Assembly: GCA_950022655.1 (NCBI GenBank)
Contig: OX465589.1
Span: forward strand, 27,023,626-27,087,625
DNA from: Alentia gelatinosa
Taxonomy: Eukaryota; Annelida; Polychaeta; Phyllodocida; Polynoidae
Direction: 5' to 3'
DNA length: 64,000 bases
Each line of letters begins with the position of its first letter. The stretch's first letter is position 1. Under the pieces are notes generated by a model. The model saw only the letters and a program-made list of their open reading frames with translations. It made no database searches and had not been told where the DNA came from. Below are positions 11,857 to 23,011 of the stretch, one piece after another. A program made the translations under genes and the position numbers.

Positions 11857-12305
11857 TGGTTGAGGTGTTGGGTGGTTGGTGTGTTGGGTGGTTGGTGTGT
11901 TGGGTGGTTGGGGTGTTGGGTGGTTGGGATGTTGGGTGGTTGGGCTGTTGGGTAGTTGGGTGGTTGGGATGTTGGGTGGCTGGGGTGTTTTGGTGTTTGA
12001 TAGTTGGGTAATTGGGTGGTTGGGGTGTTGGGTGGTTGGGGTGTTGGGTGGTTTGGGTCTTGGGTGGTTGGGATGTTGGGTGGTTGGGGTCTTGGGTGGT
12101 TGGGGTGTTGGGTGGTTGGGATGTTGGGTGGTTGGAGTGTTGGGTGGTTGGGGTGTTGGGATGTTGGGATGTTGGGTGGTTGGGGTGTTGAGCGGTTGGG
12201 ATGTTGGGTGGTTGGGGTGTTGGGTGGTTGGAGTTTGGGGTGTTTTGGTGTTGGATGGTTGGGATGTTGGGATGTTGGGTGGTTGGGGGGTTGGGGTGTT
12301 GGGTG
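11857..12305. repeat. G-rich 16-bp minisatellite
   Basis: About 28 units of TTGGGTGGTTGGGGTG and variants on the plus strand. The strand is rich in GGG and GG runs spaced by 2-4 bases, which could form G-quadruplexes (inference). Because the 16-bp unit lacks stop codons in any frame, long Pro/Thr/Asn/Gln frames on the minus strand and Gly/Val/Trp frames on the plus strand are artefacts. It abuts a truncated LINE tail at 12306. Confidence 0.9.
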
Positions 12306-12953
12306 GTTTCGTTGTTGCCGTTCTTCCATCCGGGCCCTCTGTGGTCCAGAGTACAGTCAATTTGGTTTCCACATATGATCTAGTTCAAGTCTAGTTTAAC
12401 AATTTCACAGTAGTACTCTTCATGATGTAATGGGATGTAATGAAGAAAAAAATAAAAAGTATACAGTAATATATCAGTAAACTATGGTATGGAGACCATT
12501 TGTCAGTAGTATTTCGGTTTACAGCATGTAATCATATAAACACCTTATGTTGCATATATACCTACTACTATATAGTCTTTATGTAACACACTCCTTTATC
12601 AATCACCATTACGTTTTTCTGATAACATGAACACAATTACAATCCACTTATATACATCGTCTCTAATCGTACAGAGATTTATATTCGTTCGTACATGTAT
12701 ATATATATTCGTTCCTTTGCATACTTTATATACAGTATTCAAGTTGGTATCTAGGTAAAGTATGGTCGTTGCAGTCACAAACGTACCATTTACCAGTCTT
12801 AATAGTTTTTACTCTGATTCAATTAATGTAAGGTCTGAGAATTATTATCATTGGCCGTTGCAGTCACAATCAGTCCATCAGTTTAATTATAGTTTATCTG
12901 GTTCAGACAATTCGGAAAGTTTTGCTTAGTAAGCTTTTTAAATTATTTTTTTA
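12306..12953 (-). mobile_element. LINE 3' region, first copy, interrupted by the Ngaro-like element
   Basis: Matches 21129-21774 and 25057-25702 almost base for base. In those copies it is followed on the minus strand by an AATAAA and poly(A) tail; here the tail is replaced by the G-rich minisatellite. It is the 3' untranslated part of the LINE whose coding part resumes at 17847. Confidence 0.8.
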
Positions 12954-13124
12954 TGAGTAGCTTAAATGGTTTTAGGATTTTATATTACGGTAAATACCGC
13001 TAGGGGGGATACCGGTAGGCTCTCAAGGGAGACCCCTGTCGGCGAGTCTTTCAACTACCACTCTCTCTGGCCATTCCCGGCCATTGATCTTACTACCTGA
13101 GACTGATCACTACGGAAATTTTTC
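12954..13124 (+). repeat. Split direct repeat A1
   Basis: Starts TGAGTAGCTTAAATGG and ends GGAAATTTTTC; same as A2 apart from a few substitutions. A 42-bp piece of its right end is repeated at 13139-13180, just before gag. Likely carries the promoter, though no TATA box is obvious. Confidence 0.85.
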
Positions 13125-13209
13125 TCGTCGTTGCTTCCATTGATCTTACTACCTGAGACTGATCACTACGGAAATTTTTCATCAGATACCATCCACTTTG
13201 TGGGCCAAA

Positions 13210-14403
13210 ATGGCATCCAGGTTACGATATTGCCAATCTTGCAACTCCAAGCATTTAAAGCCGACGGGAGCGAAGTGTACAAAACTTTGGGTGGATGATG
13301 AAGTTTCCGGTGATAAAACGAGCCGAAAAAAGAAAGACTTAAACCCCAGCATGGACGGTTCTGGTACCTTGAGGGATGAAATGCACAGTGTGTACCAGAA
13401 TATGTCATCACGTATGGCCCTTCTGGAAGATTCCATCGACAAATTGGTTCAACACGTTACTCCGAAAGGAAAAGGCAAGGGAAAAATTTTGTCGAAAGTC
13501 AAAGAAAAGGAGGTAGAAAAAACTGGTCAAGCACAACCAGGCGGTAGTGGTGCTCAGGGCAGCGGTCGAGAGTCGCCACGCTTCAGTGACACTACAACAA
13601 CGGGTATGGTGTCACAAAAGGGCAAGACTACGCAGTCGGATAGTTCGTCGACGGAAGGAAGACTCACTCAGAAAGAAATCAAGAAAAAAATCAAGAAACT
13701 GTACTACTCCAAGAAGGAAGTCCCATGTGATACTTCGTCACTGAGCGCATCGAGTGCTTCTGACGATTCAAGTTCGGATTCCTGTTCCTCGTCCAGTGGG
13801 AGAAAGCCAAAAAAGACCAGATCATCGAAAGTGAAATACACAACGAGGATCAGTGCACATAAGCGACGCTCTTATAAACAACGCGAACGTAAGTTTGATA
13901 TCAAAAGGTTTTTACCAAAAGACGAACGATCCAAAGTATTATCCTTTGAAGGACTTGTGTATTTGTTGGCATGTCTGGCAATAGAGTTTTGTAAAAAAGG
14001 AAACAAGGTTTTAGGGATTATCGAACATATAGCTTTCTTGTGTGAGAAAGCAGAGAGTCAAACCTTCACAACATCGGCTCTTGTTCGCTATGATTCAGAG
14101 GTCAGAAGTAAGATTGTTAATGACCGCAATTATGTTTTCTCAGGGGGTGATCAGAGCCTAGCAACTAGGTTCCTGGGCGCTGAAGCTACGAGGGAAGTTG
14201 CTAAGAGAAAAAATGTACAGGGTGCTAAAAAATCTGTGGTTAAGCCAAAAAGTAAGGATGGAAAACCTATGTTCTGTATTGCATATCAAGACGGTTTGTG
14301 TAATTTCAGAAATTGCAAATACGATCACAAGTGTACAGTCTGTGAAGCCGACCACCCTAAATCAGAATGTGATGTTCTTAGAAAGGTCAAGCAGGCAAAA
14401 TAG
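13210..14403 (+). CDS. Gag-like protein of the Ngaro-like element
   Basis: About 397 residues from the ATG of MASRLRYCQSC; a related fragment at 49006 starts with the same MASR, which supports this start. N-terminal Cys pairs (CQSC and a later C) suggest a small zinc-binding motif. The middle is Lys/Ser rich with low complexity. A conserved block follows (about residues 250-330: SFEGLVYLLACLAIEF). The C-terminus holds a CCCH-like finger (CIAYQDGLCNFRNCKYDHKC) and a second Cys/His knuckle (CTVCEADHPKSEC), presumably for RNA binding. It ends at TAG 14401-14403. The next frame (reverse transcriptase) continues in phase without another stop. Confidence 0.8.
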   Translation: MASRLRYCQSCNSKHLKPTGAKCTKLWVDDEVSGDKTSRKKKDLNPSMDGSGTLRDEMHSVYQNMSSRMALLEDSIDKLVQHVTPKGKGKGKILSKVKEKEVEKTGQAQPGGSGAQGSGRESPRFSDTTTTGMVSQKGKTTQSDSSSTEGRLTQKEIKKKIKKLYYSKKEVPCDTSSLSASSASDDSSSDSCSSSSGRKPKKTRSSKVKYTTRISAHKRRSYKQRERKFDIKRFLPKDERSKVLSFEGLVYLLACLAIEFCKKGNKVLGIIEHIAFLCEKAESQTFTTSALVRYDSEVRSKIVNDRNYVFSGGDQSLATRFLGAEATREVAKRKNVQGAKKSVVKPKSKDGKPMFCIAYQDGLCNFRNCKYDHKCTVCEADHPKSECDVLRKVKQAK

Positions 14404-15804
14404 GATACGGCGGCAGGATCTGTATCTGATCCTGCAGATCCTTTTCATACATCAGTTCATATAGTTACGACTCTTGTCCCTGATTTGGGAATTGGATCGG
14501 ATCATAATAGTTATTCTCCTAGAATCAACGAAGATTTGTGTAATAACAGTCATGTTGTATCAGGAAATGATGTCTATGATCATGGTACAGGTCACTCCGT
14601 AACCCTGACAATGGAAGGGGGCGTGTCCGGTTTTGTAGCCAAAAGCGTGTATGGTGATCAACAAGTTGGATGTTCACCTAAAGGTGGTAATGATGTTTCG
14701 TCTGGAACTCATACAGTAGATGTTACAATTATATCAAATGATTCACAGGTGTCTGTAAATTTCTCAAACAATCCATTTTCATCACCTACGGTCGGAATTT
14801 GTTTGAACTGTAATAGTTGTAATTGTTCTAGTGTGGTCGACTTGGATCACTATGTATACTGTATAGAAGTAAATGAAGGAGTTCATTGTCCAGTTTTTGA
14901 TCGATGCCAAAATGGTGTATGTAACTGTGTATATCGTATGAATGGAGTACAGGTCCAACTGAGGCCTTGCAGATATGCAGCTTTGTATAATAGTCTTGAA
15001 AACCCTTCTGAAAATGCTTTGAATGTTTTCACGGGCATATGTCGAGGTTTCGATATTGTAAACCCAGGTGATCACAAGGGCTACACATGCACGAACTATT
15101 CTTCGATAGAGAAGGACCCTTTTTACTCAGAGATGTGCGACAAAGTCAGGGCTGAACTCTGTGAGCAGAAAATATCGTTAGTAGGATCAGATCACGTTTG
15201 TGTTCACGCATTGGGAGCCGTTTCTAAAAAGGACGGTTCCTTAACGCCTATCACGGACTGCAGGAGGCCACTGGGACACAGTATAAACAATCATATGGAT
15301 ACAGTGGCACCGCCCTTCAGATATAAACACGTTGATATGGCGGCAGAGATGGTGACGGAAAATGGATATTGTGGTATCATGGACATTCGTAATGCGTACA
15401 GAGCGGTTCATGTGAACCCTAATCACTGAAAATACCAATGTTTCTCTTGGACTCTACCTGATGGTCAAGAACTTCTATATTCTGATAACTGTTTGTGCTT
15501 CGGCGCAAAGAGCAGCCCGTTTATTTTTAACTGCTGCTCAGATTTTGTGGTTGAATGTATAGCAGGCTTAGGTTTCAAGAATTGCATCAATTATTTGGAC
15601 GACTTTTTTGTATGTGCCGATACGAAAAAAGACTGTGAGCATTTACAACAGGTTCTGAAATATACGCTTGAGTATTTGGGTTTTGAGATCAACGTGAAAA
15701 AAATGGTGTTACCAGCCCAAGTGGTTATTTTCTTGGGAATCGAAATCGATACTCGAACAATGGAATTGTCACTCCCAAAGAGAAGGTGGAAAGAGCCAAC
15801 GTAG
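14404..15804 (+). pseudogene. Reverse transcriptase region, Ngaro-like element
   Basis: Open in the gag frame from 14404. The RT begins around 15180 (KKDGSLTPITDCRRPLGHSI), with the first catalytic Asp in MDIRNAYRAV near 15380 and the YLDDFF box near 15592. An in-frame TGA at 15427-15429 cuts the domain between the fingers and palm motifs. Near 15780 a one-base frameshift moves the reading to the frame of the RNase H. The 14404-15100 part is Cys-rich and of no recognised domain. Polymerase for copying element RNA; inactive as read. Confidence 0.8.
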
Positions 15805-16553
15805 AAGTAAACAACGCATTGAAAAAACCTTGGATCAGTTACAAATCCTTTGAAAGTTTGATAGGTTACCTGGCACATTGTTCCATAATAGTTAATGGGG
15901 GCCGCACCTATATGCGGGCAAGTTATGAACTTTTAAAGTCTCGAAAAGGTTTCCGCAGAATCAAGCTGGATGCTGCAGTTACCGCAGATCTTCAATGGTG
16001 GTCCGCTTTCACAGAGATCTTTAATGGCAGATCTTTCATTGTTAAGTACAAACAGAATGATTTCATGGTGACTGATGCATCTATGTATGGCTTTGGTGGT
16101 TTCTTCAATGACGATTTCTTCTACGGAACCTGGGAAACCACCCCTATAGGTTGCCCTCATGTGGAGAACCATCCAGTGATGGACGATTTTGACTCGATTA
16201 TGGCAGTCATGGAATTGTGGCCGGTTGTCCGAGGGGTGTCTAGGTGGATACGGCGTTTCTCCAATCGTTTTGTCCACGTGTATACTGACAATACTCAGGT
16301 GTGTGCAATGTTGAGAACAGGAAAGAGTCACAACTTATCGGCCATGAAATGGTTGAGGGAGGTATTTTGGCTCTCGGCAATTTTCAATGTCAGGTTTACT
16401 CCTCACTATATTCCTAGTGGCGAGAATGTATTTGCAGATGCTCTGTCTAGATTGAACTCAGTTACTCACCTAGAAATAGTCAAACATATTGTGGGTTCAA
16501 ACGGTCATTGTTGTTTTTTCAGCGGACCAATCGCTGCTGCGGACAAAATGTGA
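15786..16553 (+). CDS. RT thumb and RNase H of the Ngaro-like element
   Basis: Follows the RT after a -1/+1 shift. Connection (SLIGYLAHCSIIVNGGRTYM) and then the RNase H fold: TDASMYGFGG, an acidic MAVMELW helix, YTDNTQV and the final ADALSRLN, so the D-E-D-D active site is intact. Degrades the RNA strand of the hybrid. Overlaps the recombinase frame by 65 bp, so RNase H and recombinase may be made by frameshift or separate initiation (inference). Confidence 0.8.
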   Translation: MERANVEVNNALKKPWISYKSFESLIGYLAHCSIIVNGGRTYMRASYELLKSRKGFRRIKLDAAVTADLQWWSAFTEIFNGRSFIVKYKQNDFMVTDASMYGFGGFFNDDFFYGTWETTPIGCPHVENHPVMDDFDSIMAVMELWPVVRGVSRWIRRFSNRFVHVYTDNTQVCAMLRTGKSHNLSAMKWLREVFWLSAIFNVRFTPHYIPSGENVFADALSRLNSVTHLEIVKHIVGSNGHCCFFSGPIAAADKM

Positions 16554-17475
16554 AGAGTTACAATTGTCAGGATGGGCAGAAAATACTTGGCGCACAAAAA
16601 ACTCTCAGTGGAGAAGATACTTACTTTTCTGCGAACAATATAATTGTTCCCCATTGCCAGCGGATGTAAATACCATTTGTCTCTATATTACTTACTTGTC
16701 ATCTTCACTAGCATATTCATCCATATGTAACTACTTAAGCGCGGTGTGGTCACTACATAGATTTCTGGATGTTCTGCACATCGACATTACCTCTTTCAAG
16801 ATTAAAATGACTTTAAGGGGAGCACGCAGACTAATTGGTGATTCTCCTAATAAGTCTAAGGTCATTTCCCCAAATAAGTTGGTGGAAATTTTTCACCGTT
16901 TAGACATGACCGAACCGCAAGATTTATTGTTTTGGTTTTTGGTGAGTTTGTCTTTTCGCTGCCTCTTGAGAAAATCACATGTTACGAATTCATCTCACAC
17001 GTTACTATCTTCTGATTTTATTATGACCGATTATGGTTTCAAGTTGTTGATTAGATCGTCCAAGACCATACAGTATAAAGAGAGAGTCTTAGAATTACCA
17101 GTGGTCCGTTCTAAGTCATGTTTGTGTCCGGTACAATGGTGGGAATTACTATCGTCAGTGTACAAACCAAAAAGTAACGACCCATTGATTCCTGATTCAC
17201 TTATCTCTAGAATACACAAACCTTATTCGTACAAAAAATTGTACCACCGATTCAAACAGGAATGTTCTCGGGTTAAGTTAGTAGGAAAATAATCTCCTCA
17301 TAGTTTGAGGCGCAGTGGTGCCACATTTCTCTCGAATATAGGAGTTCCACTGCACGAGATCAAAAAGATTGGCGACTGGAAGTCGTGGAGTGTCTTACTA
17401 TATTTGTCTGATACTTTTGATCTTAGATTATCGAAGGATTACTCTATCGCACGATCACTTGATGTATTTGTTTAG
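16489..17475 (+). pseudogene. Tyrosine recombinase of the Ngaro-like element
   Basis: Integrase of DIRS-order elements. N-terminal core-binding domain (WAENTWRTKNSQWRRYLLFC...), then the catalytic domain with the first Arg in FRCLLRKSH near 16960, HSLRRSG near 17302 (His and second Arg) and the nucleophile Tyr in WKSWSVLLYLS near 17400. An in-frame TAA at 17290-17292 lies just before the HSLRRSG box; the rest to TAG 17473-17475 is in the same phase. All four catalytic boxes are therefore present and only one stop breaks the frame. Confidence 0.82.
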
Positions 17476-17489
17476 ATTTTGGGTTTTGG

Positions 17490-17846
17490 CAGCCATCAAG
17501 TAATGTTGGCTTGCGAGTAATTTGCCAAATCAATTACCCTTGTGTCATTCTTTAGTAATATGAGTAGCCTCAATGGTTTTAGGATTTTATATTACGGTAA
17601 ATACAGCTAGGGGGGATACCGGTAGGCTCTCAAGGGAGACCCCTGTCGGCGAGTCTTTCAACTACCACTCTCTCTGGCCATTCCCGGCCATTGATCTTAC
17701 TACCTGAGACTGATCACTACGGAAATTTTTCTTTTACTTGTAACAATTGTCATGAAGTTATGTATAATAAAGTTCCAGCCATCAAGTAATGTTGGCTTGC
17801 GAGTAATTTGCCAAATCAATTACCCTTGTGTCATTCTTTAGTAATA
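17490..17846 (+). repeat. Right-end repeat block B1-A2-B2
   Basis: B1 17490-17560 (starts CAGCCATCAAGTAATGTTGG), A2 17561-17731 and, after a 44-bp spacer, B2 17776-17846. In Ngaro/PAT elements this arrangement lets a circular intermediate be rebuilt for integration. The spacer 17732-17775 contains AATAAA near 17767, a plausible polyadenylation signal. Confidence 0.85.
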
Positions 17847-18776
17847 TAAGTTTATTTGTGTACTCTTTTTTTAGGTCGTTCCATATTTTTAGCCCACGTA
17901 TGTAGAAGGTGTTTTCGAACCATGGATAGTTACTCTTAGGAATTAATAGCCTCAGACCATTTTTAGCTTTAGTTGGTAGCTGTCTATTATCTATTAGGTC
18001 TCCTCTATTTCTAAGCGAGTAGGCATAGTGGAGTAAATGTAGATTTCTTCTATCACTTAGATAGCGTAACTTCGATATGTTATGGAGTTTGTCTGTATTA
18101 TATCGGGGGTTCGGTCCTAATCTTATATTGTGTATTATTCGAAGTGATTTGTTTTGTAATAATTGTAGATCACTTTTACCGGTTTGGGTTGTTGGCTCAT
18201 GTATGTAGTCCGTATAATCCAAGTATGGGAGGATATAACTTTTATATATAGTAAGTGCTGTAGATGGTGTTATTAAATGTCGTATTTTTCTTAGAAGGAA
18301 TAGTTTGTCAGATACTCGTTTCTTAACGTTCAGTCTATGTTTGGAAAAATCAAGCTTAGAGTCTATTAATAAACCCAAATAGTTATATTCTTTCACTTGG
18401 TCCAGTTTGTGATTTCTTAAGGTAATTCCTAGATTTTCGTCTCTCCCTCTTTCCCTGGCTAACTTGTCGTAAATGAGAATTTGGGTCTTTTTTTCATTTA
18501 TGGTAAAAAAATACTGGATCTAATATTCTCTAGGCTGGACGATTTATTAAAGTTTGTATCCTTTATTGCTGACATGATTTCGTCTATGGTAATTTCATCC
18601 TTAAACAGGTCGGTATCTTCATCTGTATCTGCAAATGGAGGCATTCCGATAATATTTTGTGGAAGTTTCGAAGCCAATTTTTCGCCAATATTGGTGAAAT
18701 ATTTATTTATATAATCAGCTCGCTTGTCAGTCATATTATTTACTTTTCCCAAATGCAATCTGTCAACATATATTCT
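17847..18776 (-). pseudogene. LINE reverse transcriptase, core-deleted, copy 1
   Basis: On the minus strand an N-terminal linker region (18758-18498: YINKYFTNIGEKLASKLP, then FKDEITIDEIMSAIK) joins directly to the thumb and C-terminal part (NYLGLLIDSKLDF, RLNVKKRVSDKLFLLRKI, YILPYLDYTDY, LQNKSLRIIHNIRL, YLSDRRNLHLLHYAY, LKIWNDLKKEY). The palm with the catalytic YxDD is missing, so this LINE needed other sources of RT. Related in sequence to the plus-strand LINE at 45640. Clade not fixed; jockey/CR1-like. Confidence 0.75.
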
Positions 18777-18803
18777 TAAGTTTTCACCCTTTCCAGGCGA
18801 GCA

Positions 18804-19083
18804 GGGACCTGTTTCACTAGTTTTGTGACATGTCTAGATGGCGTCTGTGACACCATACAGACATATTGGGGTTGACTAGTTTCGTGACAACACAAGTAGC
18901 ACTGGCACAAGTGGCGCTATAGTGTCACTGTTTGCAACACCGACATTGTGACACAACATGTGACAATAGATGTGACATACGCTATGTAACGTGACTTTGT
19001 TTTGTCCTTTCTAGCTTGCATTGTTGGTGCTGCTTTTCATGTCTGTCTGACACTTTTGTCACGAAACTAGTGAAACAGGACCC
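18804..19083. mobile_element. 280-bp MITE, copy 1
   Basis: Terminal inverted repeats of about 26 bp: left GGGACCTGTTTCACTAGTTT, right ending ACTAGTGAAACAGGACCC. An internal third copy of ACTAGTTTCGTGACA lies near 18877. Interior rich in TGTGACA/TGTCACA words, no coding. A lone right end of the same type (TGAAACAGGTCCCAGG) sits at 6428-6443. Confidence 0.8.
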
Positions 19084-21055
19084 AGGTTGGTGGGTACAAG
19101 TGACTACAGGGGCCAGGATGCCCATGGGCTGTATGTCTCTGGGGGGCAAGAATGCCTTGAGGCATTCAGGAAAGTTTCACTTGTCATGTGACCTAGAGAA
19201 CTTCTTTTTTGTCATAGTTCAAATTTTTTTGAAACAGTATACAAAATATATTGTATACTGTATATTGAAATCGTACAGTGTGTATGGGCCTTAAAGTATT
19301 ACATTGCGGATTCCTGATCAATAATAGTGAGTAAAGTACATATCCTTTTCCTGATGTAGATGACAATGTTCCATCGAATTGAGTTAAAAGAGTCATGGAT
19401 GCTTGTTTTTTGTAGGGCCAATAGGTCCTTTTAACAGTGTTGGTTTAAGGATGATAAAAAGCAATAGGGGTCAGTTAATGAATCCAAGAGAGTAATCCCC
19501 GCCTACCACGCCCGTGAGAATGGGAGCAAGCAGCGTGGGGCTGTGTGTACCGGCCGTCTATTTGGCCTTTATAACCTTGGCAACCTTTGCGACCTTGTGT
19601 CGTGTATGAGAGGAACGTATAATGCTACAGACCAGGTTAGCTTGCCTCACAGTTGGGACATCCGCAGTGGTCTAAGCACTGCCATATAAGGGCAGAGAAT
19701 CAGCTTGGCTGCAACCACCATATGCCACTGCTTTGGATCATCTATATCCACAAGTTAAAGAGACATTTGCCAATAACTTGGGGTCATAGACTGTGAGTAC
19801 TGCTATAACAAAGAGGACTTGTATCATATGAACACTACGGAAGTGAATGTGATTTTGTATGTTGATGAGTATTGGTCTGTAACTGTATACTTTGTTATAA
19901 TATATGTTATGAATACATATCTGTGTATGGTTATCTGTCTTATTAGAATAGAAGATATCTGAATTCTCGTTTCTGTCACCGGGTTAGCTAGTCTATAAGA
20001 TTATGCCTTAGCTACTGTACATGTCTCTCTCTCTCCCTGCCTTTCTGCCAGCGCTGATAGATACTGAACATCTGGAGCTTTCACATCAGTGCCGACTCCG
20101 TACACTTACACAAACCTAGCTGTGTGTGTGATGCACAACACACCCTTTAGCCAACCAAACTGACCCAAGTTGAAATTCCATGCCACTTACCTCAATATTT
20201 GGTCAATACACATTCTTACTCTTAACGGCAAGCTTGTAAAACATTTCTGATGTTGACCGCTCTGTGCCTCCACCACAACTGCACCGTCAGGTAACCTGGA
20301 CCATACCTGCAAGCTGCTAACCTACAAGCTTTTGCCATTCTCAAAGGTTTTGGCAAGATTTTAGCACCAGGGTTTGTTATACATATGCATAACATCAGTG
20401 CCTATCTTTGTTTACCTTCATTGGTCAGTTAACTGCAGTATCCAGCAGGAAACTGATGAGCTTTCATTGTTCCCATACAAATCCCAACATAGCAGCACAC
20501 TGCCTTGCCTGCAGACGGGGTTTTGCCCAGCTGGAGCTGTGCTGCGTGTGAAGGTTCATTGCATATGCACGCTATTGAATGAAGAGGGAACTTGTGAAGC
20601 ACGATAAAGCTGCTAAAGTCCACCAGAACTATCACCCCAGGAGCCAGGTACATATATGTACAGAAAACAAACAAAAACGGTGGATCTCTTTGGCAGATAC
20701 AGGACAAAGACACTGACGAAAGCTGGGATTTATTCTTTATTCTTTACACTATTGTATCCATACATGGAAGGTTGCATACCCTTTTTATGCTTAAACCGAT
20801 CGAATATGTGAAATTAGAAAAGAAACCATGCCTCCAGTCATCATACAACGGTTGCTAAGTGAATGCCTGGATGCATAAGGCTGCTTCTGTTTTCAGCGTT
20901 CCCAGTGACTTCTGTATATTTTGTTCTGATACAAATTCTAACAGCATGTAATTTTCTATAACCCTCCTTTATATGAATTAGTTCCTCTAATGAGTGCATG
21001 AAATAACTATTTACCCAAGATCTCAGAGCGATCCAAAGCATTGGTGCTCTCTATC
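19084..21055. other. Non-LINE part of the tandem unit
   Basis: I see no recognisable gene. It contains a single ATGCC-N4-GGCAT palindrome near 19152, a 10-bp-arm palindrome around 19233-19261 (ACAGTATACA/TGTATACTGT), a (CT)n stretch near 20023 and short open frames without domains. Confidence 0.5.
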
Positions 21056-22731
21056 ATTTTTTTTGATTTTTTTTTTTTGGTAAATTTTATTTAGGGAATG
21101 CATTTGTACATATACACCGAGTTCGGCAACACTGCCGTTCTTCCACCCGGGCCCTCTGTGGTCCAGAGTACAGTCAATTTGGTTTCCACATATGATCTAG
21201 TTCAAGTCTAGTTTAACAATTTCACAGTAGTACTCTTCATGATGTAATGGGATGTAATGAAGAAAAAAATAAAAAGTACACAGTAATATATCAGTAAACT
21301 ATGGTATGGAGACCATTTGTCAGTAGTATTTCGGTTTACAGCATGTAATCATATAAACACCTTATGTTGCATATATACCTACTACTATATAGTCTTTATG
21401 TAACACACTCCTTTATCAATCACCATTACGTTTTTCTGAAAACATGAACACAATTACAATCCACTTATATACATTGTCTCTAATCGTACAGAGATTTATA
21501 TTCGTTCGTACATGTATATATATATATATTCGTTCCTTTGCATACTTTATAAACAGTATTCAAGTTGGTATCTAGGTAAAGTATGGTGGTTGCAGTCACA
21601 AACGTACCATTTACCAGTCTTAATAGTTTTTACTTCGATTCAATTAATGTAAGGTCTGAGAATTATTATCATTGGCCGTTGCAGTCACAATCAGTCCATC
21701 AGTTTAATTATAGTTTATCTGGTTCAGACAATTCGGAAAGTTTTGCTTAGTAAGCTTTTTAAATTCTTTTTTTATAAGTTTATTTGTGTACTCTTTTTTT
21801 AGGTCGTTCCATATTTTTAGCCCACGTATGTAGAAGGTGTTTTCGAACCATGGATAGTTACTCTTAGGAATTAATAGCCTCAGACCATTTTTAGCTTTAG
21901 TTGGTAGCTGTCTATTATCTATTAGGTCTCCTCTATTTCTAAGCGAGTAGGCATAGTGGAGTAAATGTAGATTTCTTCTATCACTTAGATAGCGTAACTT
22001 CGATATGTTATGGAGTTTGTCTGTATTATATCGGGGGTTCGGTCCTAATCTTATATTGTGTATTATTCGAAGTGATTTGTTTTGTAATAATTGTAGATCA
22101 CTTTTACCAGTTTTGGTTGTTGGCTCATGTATGTAGTCCGTATAATCCAAGTATGGGAGGATATAACTTTTATATATAGTAAGTGCTGTAGATGGTGTTA
22201 TTAAATGTCGTATTTTTCTTAGAAGGAATAGTTTGTCAGATACTCGTTTCTTAACGTTCAGTCTATGTTTGGAAAAATCAAGCTTAGAGTCTATTAATAA
22301 ACCCAAATAGTTATATTCTTTCACTTGGTCCAGTTTGTGATTTCTTAAGGTAATTCCTAGATTTTCGTCTCTCCCTCTTTCCCTGGCTAACTTGTCGTAA
22401 ATGAGAATTTGGGTCTTTTTTTCATTTATGGTAAAAAAATACTGGATCTAATATTCTCTAGGCTGGACGATTTATTAAAGTTTGTATCCTTTATTGCTGA
22501 CATGATTTCGTCTATGGTAATTTCATCCTTAAACAGGTCGGTATCTTCATCTGTATCTGCAAATGGAGGCATTCCGATAATATTTTGTGGAAGTTTCGAA
22601 GCCAATTTTTCGCCAATATTGGTGAAATATTTATTTATATAATCAGCTCGCTTGTCAGTCATATTATTTACTTTTCCCAAATGCAATCTGTCAACATATA
22701 TTCTTAAGTTTTCACCCTTTCCAGGCGAGCA
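21056..22731 (-). mobile_element. Core-deleted LINE, copy 2, with 3' poly(A) tail
   Basis: Complete from its 5' truncated start near 22731 to its 3' tail. On the minus strand the 3' end carries AATAAA (21086-21091) and an A-rich tail (21056-21078), as for a reverse-transcribed insertion. Coding remains: linker 22686-22426 and thumb/C-terminus 22324-21704, ending ...NCLNQINYN. As in copy 1 the palm with YxDD is absent. Confidence 0.8.
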
Positions 22732-23011
22732 GGGACCTGTTTCACTAGTTTTGTGACATGTCTAGATGGCGTCTGTGACACCATACAGACATATTGGGGT
22801 TGACTAGTTTCGTGACAACACAAGTAGCACTGGCACAAGTGGCGCTATAGTGTCACTGTTTGCAACACCGACATTGTGACACAACATGTGACAATAGATG
22901 TGACATACGCTATGTAACGTGACTTTGTTTTGTCCTTTCTAGCTTGCATTGTTGGTGCTGCTTTTCATGTCTGTCTGACACTTTTGTCACGAAACTAGTG
23001 AAACAGGACCC
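22732..23011. mobile_element. 280-bp MITE, copy 2
   Basis: Same element as 18804-19083, carried along in the tandem duplication rather than inserted independently. Confidence 0.8.

Larger units (their letters stand above)
12954..17846 (+). mobile_element. Ngaro/PAT-like tyrosine-recombinase retrotransposon with split direct repeats
   Basis: Layout A1-gag-RT-RNaseH-YR-B1-A2-B2. A1 is 12954-13124, B1 17490-17560, A2 17561-17731 and B2 17776-17846; A1/A2 are both 171 bp and B1/B2 both 71 bp, nearly identical. This is the split direct repeat format of PAT and Ngaro elements within DIRS-order retrotransposons. No methyltransferase domain is seen, which favours Ngaro. The LINE sequence on either side is continuous in the sister copies (break at 21774/21775), so the exact insertion site is visible and there is no target-site duplication, as expected for integration by a tyrosine recombinase. 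Coding frames carry two stops and a frameshift. Confidence 0.88.
17847..21774. repeat. 3,928-bp tandem unit, copy 1
   Basis: Every feature recurs at an offset of exactly 3,928 bp in the next copy (for example 18804 and 22732, 20841 and 24769), with only scattered substitutions. It holds the coding part of a minus-strand LINE, a 280-bp MITE, about 2 kb of non-coding sequence and the 3' tail of the next LINE. Together with 12306-12953, which belongs to the same array, this copy was split by the Ngaro-like insertion. Confidence 0.93.

Noticed and set aside
11797..12394. Long Pro/Thr/Gln/Asn-rich and Gly/Val/Trp-rich proteins on both strands
   Set aside because: They are translations of a 16-bp minisatellite without stop codons; all frames are open at once.
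15591..16331. Minus-strand frames 15591-15878 and 15933-16331
   Set aside because: Antisense to RT and RNase H with clear catalytic motifs on the plus strand.
18481..18714. Plus frames 18481-18714 and 22409-22642
   Set aside because: Antisense to the LINE linker region; identical in both tandem units because the DNA is duplicated.
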